Assembly (NCBI GenBank): GCA_021789565.1
Contig: JAJYJL010000537.1
Coordinates: forward strand, 1 to 6,251
Direction of reading: 5' to 3'
From: Acidobacteriota bacterium
GTDB lineage: Bacteria; Acidobacteriota; Terriglobia; UBA7540
Length of the DNA stretch: 6,251 nucleotides
Part shown: piece by piece, positions 1 to 4,732 of the stretch
Layout of the letters: each line of letters begins with the position of its first letter
How positions within the stretch are numbered: the stretch's first letter is position 1
Notes under the pieces: model-generated
Told to the model about the DNA's origin: nothing
Seen by the model: only the letters and a program-made list of their open reading frames with translations
Database searches by the model: none
Program-made: the position numbers and the translations under genes

Positions 1-426
1 AACGAAGGCTACTACGAAACGCCCGAGCATCCGCTGCTGGGTGTGGCCCGGCATGTTTCCGCCACCGCGCAAATCCAGAATGCCTATCCCGATCTGGCCG
101 TGGTTGGAACGGGCTATAGCTGGTTGCGCCACCTCCTGATTCACGCGGCGGCGGCCAACATCAAGCAGCACCGGACCACGCTGGCGGGCCTGGGCCGCGC
201 GGCGCTGGCCTATCCTGATCTGCCGCGCGTGACGCTCGAAAAGGCCGAACTCGATCCTCTGCGCACCTGCAAAACACTTTCCTACTGCACCTACCTCATG
301 CGGTCAAAGACGAATGCGCTGGGGCAATTCCCCACCGGCTGCCCGCCTTTCGACAAGGAAGGCTATGGCGAAGTCATGAAGCAGGCCCGCGCCGCCAACC
401 GCGCGACCGCCGCAAAAAAACAGTAA
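1..426 (+). CDS. NADH:flavin oxidoreductase (old yellow enzyme family), C-terminal part
   Basis: The reading frame is open from the left edge, so this is the last 141 residues of a longer enzyme; the GTG at 43 is an internal codon, not a start. Old yellow enzymes are FMN-containing TIM barrels that use NAD(P)H to reduce activated alkenes or similar acceptors in the cytoplasm. The visible part matches the barrel's end: YYETPEHPLLGVARH near the start, then VVGTGYSWLR (about residues 34-43) and AGLGRAALAYPDLPR (about 62-76), which correspond to the two strands whose loops hold the FMN phosphate. A tail follows with two cysteines in TCKTLSYCT and the stretch GCPPFDKEGYG, a tail type I recall from a subgroup of these flavoproteins. 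It lacks an obvious iron-sulfur cysteine cluster and any extra C-terminal dinucleotide-binding domain, because the stop comes soon after the barrel. The substrate cannot be read from this fragment. The next gene starts 125 bases downstream on the same strand. Confidence 0.85.
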   Translation, partial: NEGYYETPEHPLLGVARHVSATAQIQNAYPDLAVVGTGYSWLRHLLIHAAAANIKQHRTTLAGLGRAALAYPDLPRVTLEKAELDPLRTCKTLSYCTYLMRSKTNALGQFPTGCPPFDKEGYGEVMKQARAANRATAAKKQ

Positions 427-509
427 CAAATGTTTGTGTCGAATTTCAGAAATGCCCTGCCAACCGTCCACGGCGGGGAGTTGCCCGGGGATTTTTGCAT
501 GATGATAAA

Positions 510-539
510 CTTGCCGATGAGTATGACCCTTCGGGCAAG
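510..539 (+). promoter_or_regulatory. Possible leader hairpin touching the Shine-Dalgarno of the 552 gene
   Basis: CTTGCC at 510-515 is the exact reverse complement of GGCAAG at 534-539, with an 18-base loop. The second arm overlaps the first three bases of the Shine-Dalgarno AAGGAGAGG (537-545), so folding could partly hide the ribosome site. The stem is only 6 bp and could be chance. Confidence 0.2.
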
Positions 540-545
540 GAGAGG
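537..545 (+). promoter_or_regulatory. Ribosome binding site that fixes the start at 552
   Basis: AAGGAGAGG is nearly a full anti-Shine-Dalgarno match and sits 6 bases before ATG 552. The in-frame TTG at 495 has no comparable site, so the shorter protein is preferred. Confidence 0.8.
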
Positions 546-551
546 TTCGCT

Positions 552-1205
552 ATGACAGAAAATGAATTTGCACGGCGGCTGGAAAGTCTTGAGCGTGATA
601 ACCGACGACTGAAGCGCATAGCGTTCGGCTGTATTGCACTGGCCGCGGCCTTTGGCGTGATTTACGCAGCCTCATGCTCACGAAATGCGGCAGACGCCAG
701 GTCGAGCGCGCAGAAGATCACGGCGCGCGAGTTCGACGTGGTGGATAACGCAGGAAAAATGCGCGTGCAGATGGCGGTGGACTGCCTCCCGGCAACTAAC
801 TGCTGGCCCGAGATCAAAATGTTCGACCAGGACGGGCATCCGCTCACTTCCATCGGCGCGGGAACACTGACCGTTTCTGGCGGAAAGGGAGCGGCATCCT
901 TGCTGGGCGACCATTTGCAGTTCAGCCTGGGCCCCAAGGGAAGCGCGCCGCGCGTAACAGCCGAACTCGGAAGCGGGACCGGCGGCGGCGGTTTGCTTTC
1001 GCTGACGGGCAACCGCGCGAGCTACGTTCTTGTTAACGCAAATTCACCGGGCATTGAGATGCAGGACACCCAGGGCTATACCATGAATCTAGGGTCTGTC
1101 AATCTCACCGCCCTCGTCTCAGGACAGGCTTCCCAGACCACTGCTGACTCGATTGTAATGTTCGGGAATGACAATAAGCATCATCTGATCTGGCGCGCGC
1201 CTTGA
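552..1205 (+). CDS. Membrane-anchored protein with N-terminal coiled coil and C-terminal WRAP tail, unknown function
   Basis: I do not know a function for this 217-residue protein. ATG 552 is chosen over the in-frame TTG at 495 because of the strong AAGGAGAGG before it. Residues 1-22 are charged and heptad-like (LESLERDNRRLKR), suggesting a short cytoplasmic coiled coil. Residues about 23-41 (IAFGCIALAAAFGVIYAAS) form one membrane segment, so the rest is probably outside the inner membrane. The outer part is Gly/Ser/Thr-rich and built of short beta-like units such as FDVVDNAGKMRVQMAV (61-76), IKMFDQDGHPLTSIG (88-102) and SIVMFGNDNKHHLIWRAP at the end, a 'strand, D-x-G turn, strand' rhythm suggesting a repetitive beta sheet or beta solenoid. 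Cysteines at 42, 78 and 84 are the only ones outside or at the edge of the membrane; the 78/84 pair might form a disulfide. I recall uncharacterised proteins with this same layout and a W-x-AP end, so it is probably a family member and not an orphan. It follows the flavin oxidoreductase after 125 bases; co-transcription is possible but not shown. Confidence 0.75.
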   Translation: MTENEFARRLESLERDNRRLKRIAFGCIALAAAFGVIYAASCSRNAADARSSAQKITAREFDVVDNAGKMRVQMAVDCLPATNCWPEIKMFDQDGHPLTSIGAGTLTVSGGKGAASLLGDHLQFSLGPKGSAPRVTAELGSGTGGGGLLSLTGNRASYVLVNANSPGIEMQDTQGYTMNLGSVNLTALVSGQASQTTADSIVMFGNDNKHHLIWRAP

Positions 1206-1296
1206 CCAGCCTTTTGCCGCTTCTGTCCCCGTAACAACCGCTTCGCCCCGCAACTGCGGACAATGCCGGCGCCGATGTGGCGACGTCATGTTGCTG

Positions 1297-2514
1297 CTAC
1301 TGATCGTGCCGGGATGGACTGATGGCCGCGTTACTGTCGCCCTCCCTAAGCTGAGCGAGCATTTTCTGGATCGCGGCGCCCAGGTCGTGGGGAGTGCTGA
1401 TCCTGTAAATTTTACCTCTCAGGGTTTTCGTAAGGAAACCCAGTGAGTCCGGAAAAAGGTTCTGTGGTCCATTCTCGAAATAAAAGATCTGGGACATTCC
1501 TTCGTAATGGAACATCAGCATATCCCTGGGGAGCTTTCGCACCCAGCGGAAAGAACGCCCAAGAATGATCACCGCGTCGGGTGGCGGATTGGTTGCCAGT
1601 TGCTGGTTCATCAGCGTGGCCAGCATTTGCGGCCATTCATTCCGCTTCTCGAGGGTCCGGACAGAAATAGTCCCGAGGGCGAGACCGTTGAACGCCTGCT
1701 GGAGCCCGGCAAATCCGGACGGCTGAAACGCATCAGCCCGATAGATCACACGCTCCTGATCAAGATTGAATGCCACCAGATGCGCGGACACACAAGGCAC
1801 CTGCTGGAGCAGCGAGGAAAGGATCTGCAACAGCATCGTCTGGTATCCTGCCCGCAATCGGTTCGCGCGAGGGTCGTAGGAACCCGCGCTGAGCAACACG
1901 GCCAGCCGCAGTCTGCCTTTTGGCTGCGGACCGCGCCAGGGTGGAATTGTAAGTGAGGAAACCTGGTGTGCCGCCAGGACCACAGGCACTGCTTTCTGCA
2001 TATGGTGTGGGACCTTGATCTGCCATACCCGCCTGCAGGTTCGGTGGCGAGGGTCCACAAGCAACACCTCTACACGATAACGCCCTTCCCCCACGGAGAA
2101 ACCGCCGCTGGCTGTGTAGTAGGCTTTCCCTTTGCCAGGATAAACAAGCGACTGATTGACCGACAAACCCCGGAAGACAGCGAAGGTGCCCAGCACCACG
2201 GGATTCCCGCCTTGCGGCGTTACCCGCACAAGGATCGTCACCCGGGTTTGCCGGCCGCCAAACTCCCGGAAGGGACAAGTTATATGGAAACCCGCATCGA
2301 AATGGAACGTAAAGTCGAGCCAGGGCCTTTCGCGCTCGATGCTGCAGTTCAACAGGCCCGACTTATTGCTTTCTTCAAACAGGCGATTGGCCGCAGCCTG
2401 CTCTCTGGCATGCAGCAGCTCCTGGCATCTGAGGGGGGCCGTCAGTCCCAGGCTCATCAACGTCGCCAGCCCCAGAGTGATTATGAGATTCTCGCCCGGC
2501 TTTTGCCGCTCCAT
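1297..2514 (-). CDS. Exported two-domain protein with a VWA-like C-terminal domain, function unknown
   Basis: The chosen start (ATG at 2514) gives 405 residues and has GGAG 7 bases upstream. It leaves a normal signal peptide: basic MERQKPGEN, then a hydrophobic run at about 10-28. Cleavage is probably near residues 25-32; Cys30 is preceded by Arg, so a lipoprotein site is unlikely. An in-frame ATG at 2562 has AAGGAG but an 11-base spacing and would add 16 residues to the signal peptide; it is the main alternative. After the signal come a short helix, then a beta-rich region (about 55-170) with LDFTFHFDAGFHITCPF and GGFSVGEGRYRVEVLLVD and cysteines at 57, 80 and 160. From about 198 an alternating alpha/beta pattern follows: GRLRLAVLLSAGSYDP, helix, VSAHLVAFNLDQERVIYR, helix, PDAVIILGRSF, IFYFENG, KIYRIS. 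That resembles a von Willebrand A fold, but the usual metal-site DxSxS is not visible. The gene converges with the 552-1205 gene (91-base gap). Good evidence for a real exported protein; none for a specific role. Confidence 0.75.
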   Translation of the reverse strand: MERQKPGENLIITLGLATLMSLGLTAPLRCQELLHAREQAAANRLFEESNKSGLLNCSIERERPWLDFTFHFDAGFHITCPFREFGGRQTRVTILVRVTPQGGNPVVLGTFAVFRGLSVNQSLVYPGKGKAYYTASGGFSVGEGRYRVEVLLVDPRHRTCRRVWQIKVPHHMQKAVPVVLAAHQVSSLTIPPWRGPQPKGRLRLAVLLSAGSYDPRANRLRAGYQTMLLQILSSLLQQVPCVSAHLVAFNLDQERVIYRADAFQPSGFAGLQQAFNGLALGTISVRTLEKRNEWPQMLATLMNQQLATNPPPDAVIILGRSFRWVRKLPRDMLMFHYEGMSQIFYFENGPQNLFPDSLGFLTKTLRGKIYRISTPHDLGAAIQKMLAQLREGDSNAAISPSRHDQ

Positions 2515-2579
2515 ACGCCCGCTCCAGCAAGGTAGCGCTGCCTTCCGAAACCCTGATGGCATAAGATCTTCGGCTCCTT

Positions 2580-2627
2580 GGTTGGAGAGTAAACCGTCGC
2601 CGTCAGTACGAGTGCTCACTCCCAACC
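2580..2627 (-). promoter_or_regulatory. Leader stem-loop upstream of the exported VWA-like gene
   Basis: On the plus strand GGTTGG (2580-2585), one unpaired A, and GAGT (2587-2590) pair with ACTC (2618-2621) and CCAACC (2622-2627). This gives 10 base pairs with a single bulge and a 27-base loop. In the minus-strand transcript its 3' arm ends directly beside AAGGAG (2574-2579), the Shine-Dalgarno of the alternative start at 2562. It lies between the candidate promoter and the gene, so it would be in the leader RNA. Whether it regulates translation is inference. Confidence 0.4.
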
Positions 2628-2661
2628 CGGCGGGAAGCCGCGGATGACATTTACAATGTGA

Positions 2662-2689
2662 ATTATGCCATGTGCACACGATACGTAAA
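2662..2689 (-). promoter_or_regulatory. Candidate sigma-70-type promoter for the exported VWA-like gene
   Basis: Reading the minus strand, TTTACG (2684-2689; 4 of 6 to TTGACA) is followed after 16 bases by CATAAT (2662-2667; 5 of 6 to TATAAT). Transcription would begin near 2655, leaving a leader of about 140 bases before ATG 2514 or 93 before ATG 2562. Two palindromes sit on it: TGTGCACA (2671-2678) within the spacer and ACATT-TAC-AATGT (2647-2659) over the expected start point. Consensus matches this good arise by chance, so confidence is modest. Confidence 0.4.
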
Positions 2690-3223
2690 GTGAAGAGACG
2701 CTGCACCGAGCTTGCCCCGGGCAAAAATGGCGACGTTCTTTACACTCCCCTTGGCAAAGCGGAGACCCCCAAAAGCAAGAGTCCGTGCAAGGTCCGCTCC
2801 TCGCGTGCCTCCGACGCAACCGCAATGGGCCACTTCCGACAAGACATTGAGAATTTGTTGACGAATTTTGGGGAACCGGAAGCCTGCTTTTGCGCATAGA
2901 GTGCCAAGGCCTTCAAAAGTCTAGCTTGTGGGGTCAATTAAAGGTATTATCTGACCAGGGCTAAGGGGATAAAAAGAGGGATCAAAACCTCCGAGGGGCA
3001 AGCAAGCTGACTGCTGCTGATTAAGTAAAGTCTTAACGCGACTTCGGCTGGCTGCGGAGTAGGGGCAATACTCTCACTGTTTTCCGCAGGAATGATAAAG
3101 GGTTCTTCGACTTCAGTGCCATAGCCGCTCTGTTCACACCGGGGCAAGCTACTGGTCGATATGTCGCGCGGAATAAGTGTGGCGCCTTGATTCGGACATC
3201 AAAATCGCAACTACACATTTCAC
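2690..3223. other. Spacer of about 530 bases without a convincing gene
   Basis: Open frames of 61-93 codons occur on both strands but none has a Shine-Dalgarno, a recognisable motif or a consistent protein character. The only ordered sequence I see is the 13-base palindrome TTGCCC-C-GGGCAA at 2712-2724, and short 5-bp inverted repeats at 2932-2956 and 3028-3044 that are within chance. I see no tRNA, attachment site or transposon remnant. The segment should hold the promoter of the 3237 gene, but I could not pick a convincing -35/-10 pair. Confidence 0.5.
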
Positions 3224-3230
3224 GGGGAGG
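3224..3230 (+). promoter_or_regulatory. Ribosome binding site that fixes the start at 3237
   Basis: GGGGAGG ends directly against an ATG at 3231, which is too close to be used, and lies 6 bases before the in-frame ATG at 3237, which is ideal. This decides for the second ATG and against the GTG at 3177. Confidence 0.75.
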
Positions 3231-3236
3231 ATGCTT

Positions 3237-3596
3237 ATGAAGCTAAGGAAGATTCTTGGGTTCTCGGTGGTAGCGCTGGCTCTGATGTATTCCGCCAGCT
3301 TGCAGGCTGCCCGGAGCAAGTCGCAAGACGTTCTTGTCCCTTACGAAGGCACCGTGGCAGGTACACACCTTGCAAAAGGCCAATACAGCGTTAAATGCGA
3401 AACCGATGGGACGAGCGCAAAACTTGTATTCCTGCAGGATAGGAAAGTCATCGCAACTGTCGAAGGTCAGCTTGCAGATCGCAGCGGGAAGTACTCAAGT
3501 AATGAGGTCATCTACGACAAGAAACCAGACGGCTCACGTACCATCGTGGAAATCCGGTTTGCGCGCCCCAGTCAGGTTATTGTCTTTAAGGAATAG
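3237..3596 (+). CDS. Small exported beta-rich protein, function unknown
   Basis: This gene encodes 119 residues from the ATG placed 6 bases after GGGGAGG. Residues 1-25 are a clear signal peptide (MKLRKILG, then VVALALMYSASLQAA), with cleavage likely between about 20 and 25. The mature part of about 95 residues has a beta-sheet pattern: DVLVPYEGTVAGTHLAKGQY (31-50), then AKLVFLQDRKVIATVEGQL (61-79), NEVIYDKKPDGSRTIVEIRF (89-108) and the terminal SQVIVFKE. The opening 'VP-x-x-x-x-V-x-x-x-x-L-x-x-G-x-Y' resembles small uncharacterised exported proteins that I recall as common in Acidobacteriota. One cysteine (54) remains, so no internal disulfide is possible. It stands alone: a 720-base spacer separates it from the divergent VWA-like gene and the next gene runs toward it. 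The function is unknown. Confidence 0.72.
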   Translation: MKLRKILGFSVVALALMYSASLQAARSKSQDVLVPYEGTVAGTHLAKGQYSVKCETDGTSAKLVFLQDRKVIATVEGQLADRSGKYSSNEVIYDKKPDGSRTIVEIRFARPSQVIVFKE

Positions 3597-3686
3597 CGCC
3601 GCTGATGGCGCCGAATCTTAGGTTGTGGCGGCGGGTTTATCCTGCCAAGGTAGCAATAGAAGGCCGCAGGACGACGCAGGCGTGAC

Positions 3687-4574
3687 CTACTTTTTCCAGG
3701 GCGGTGTTTCCGGCAGGAGCTTCTGGAATTCCTCGATCAGCCGGGCTTCATAATCGCCCGCGTAAGTTTTGCTGAGGAAACGGTCGATCGCCTCGTCGTG
3801 GAAGCGCTGCCACGAATCTTCCTCGTGGCCCGGGTTGATGGGATAAAACAGCGCGTTGTTGGCGCGCGAGGCTGCCAGGTCGCCAGGGGCGTCGCCCACC
3901 ATCAGCACGCAATCCTTCTCATACTTTCCCTCCGTCGTCAGCTTCAGGTGTTCCTTCTTGCTGCCCATTTCCTGGCCGGCGATCACGGCAGCGTATTTGG
4001 CGATGTCATGCTCCTGCCATTCGCGCTCGAGGGCTTCCCCCGGCGTCGCTGAAACGCAAATGATATCCACCTTGCTTTGGAGTTTCTCCGCACTCTCGCG
4101 GAAAAACGGAAACGGCGGAACTCCTTCCACCATGTCAGCGATGGAGCGGTTGACGGCAAGGCTCCACTCGAGCGTCTGCTCCAGCACGGGATCGTGCGTC
4201 TTGGCGATTTCGGATTCCAGCGTGGGATTGCCGAGCGGCACTCCGGAATCAATCCAGGCCTGCAGCGTGGGCACGCCAGGAATTTTGACGCCGCGCCGCA
4301 TCGGCTCCGGCCACTCGCGCAGAAGCTGGAAAGTTTTGGTCAGCGCCGGAAAGCGATTGGTTCCCCGCCACTTCGAATAGAGGTTCACAAACTCCGCCGC
4401 TTCGCGCGCGTACTTTGAAATCGCCTGGAGCTTCCAGTACTTGATGATGTTAGGGATAAAGCATTCCTTGTGCTTGATCTCCATGGAGTCAAACACGCAG
4501 CCGTCGGAGTCAATGCCGACAAAGAACGAATGCTGCGGCTTGAAAGCAAGAAGCTGGTCTTTGGGTGAACTCAT
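3687..4574 (-). CDS. HAD-superfamily hydrolase (phosphatase-like)
   Basis: HAD enzymes transfer a phosphoryl group from a small substrate to an aspartate and then to water. All four motifs are present in this 295-residue protein: motif I FVGIDSDGCVFDS with Asp22 as nucleophile and Asp24 as acid/base; motif II ICVSATP with Ser175; motif III lysine at 206 or 207 in GSKKEHL; and motif IV VLMVGDAPGDLAAS with Asp228 and Asp232. About 145 residues, mainly helical, separate motifs I and II, a large C1-type cap that would set the substrate; no signal peptide is visible, so it is cytoplasmic. The start at 4574 is preferred over ATG 4616, which lies inside a candidate -10 box and lacks a Shine-Dalgarno; 4574 has AGGA 11 bases upstream, which is only fair. 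The layout resembles phosphoglycolate-phosphatase/phosphonatase-like members, but the substrate cannot be assigned. It is downstream of, and parallel to, the flavoprotein gene, and convergent with the small exported protein gene (90-base gap). Confidence 0.88.
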   Translation of the reverse strand: MSSPKDQLLAFKPQHSFFVGIDSDGCVFDSMEIKHKECFIPNIIKYWKLQAISKYAREAAEFVNLYSKWRGTNRFPALTKTFQLLREWPEPMRRGVKIPGVPTLQAWIDSGVPLGNPTLESEIAKTHDPVLEQTLEWSLAVNRSIADMVEGVPPFPFFRESAEKLQSKVDIICVSATPGEALEREWQEHDIAKYAAVIAGQEMGSKKEHLKLTTEGKYEKDCVLMVGDAPGDLAASRANNALFYPINPGHEEDSWQRFHDEAIDRFLSKTYAGDYEARLIEEFQKLLPETPPWKK

Positions 4575-4614
4575 CGTGTTGATCTTCCTATCGTAAAGTT
4601 GAGTTGAATTGTGC

Positions 4615-4643
4615 ATCTTAGCGCAAACGCAGAGGAGTGAAAA
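4615..4643 (-). promoter_or_regulatory. Candidate promoter for the HAD hydrolase gene
   Basis: On the minus strand TTTTCA (4638-4643; 4 of 6 to TTGACA) is followed after exactly 17 bases by TAAGAT (4615-4620; 4 of 6 to TATAAT). Transcription would begin near 4608, after the ATG at 4616, which fits the choice of ATG 4574. The match is moderate. Confidence 0.3.
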
Positions 4644-4657
4644 GGGCGAATCACTCC
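4634..4657. repeat. Perfect 7-bp inverted repeat between the flavoprotein and HAD genes
   Basis: GGAGTGA (4634-4640) and TCACTCC (4651-4657) are exact reverse complements separated by 10 bases. The left arm overlaps the candidate -35 box of the HAD promoter, so a repressor or activator site is possible. Read as RNA on the minus strand it forms a hairpin 76 bases after the flavoprotein stop, but no uridine run follows, so it is not a typical intrinsic terminator. Confidence 0.4.
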
Positions 4658-4732
4658 GGGCGGCCTTCAGCCAGCGCCCGCGCTATTGCCCCCACACATC
4701 GCCAGAACAGGAAGGTATGCTTCACTCTACAG

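Noticed and set aside
495..551. Extension of the 552 gene to a TTG start, adding 19 residues
   Set aside because: TTG 495 lacks a ribosome site, while ATG 552 has AAGGAGAGG at ideal spacing; the extra residues would also lie over the Shine-Dalgarno.
1248..1259. Hairpin CCGCA-AC-TGCGG between convergent genes as a terminator
   Set aside because: Five base pairs with a 2-base loop and no thymine run on either side; not a credible intrinsic terminator.
2515..2724. Extension of the exported VWA-like gene to 2724
   Set aside because: It would bury the signal peptide 70 residues deep and run through the candidate promoter and leader hairpin; the added residues have no protein-like character.
2672..2899. 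Possible 75-residue plus-strand gene
   Set aside because: The GTG start has no Shine-Dalgarno and the product matches nothing I know. Codon use is not absurd, so it is the least bad of the spacer frames, but I cannot support it.
2947..3147. Possible 66-residue minus-strand gene
   Set aside because: No ribosome site or motif; the composition looks random and the hydrophobic end is not placed like a membrane anchor.
3596..3611. Hairpin GCGCC-GCTGAT-GGCGC after the small exported protein gene as a terminator
   Set aside because: The stem is short and is followed by GAATCTTA, with no thymine run.
3669..3680. Repeated CGCAGG-type words after the HAD stop codon
   Set aside because: Two 6-base copies in GC-rich sequence are expected by chance.
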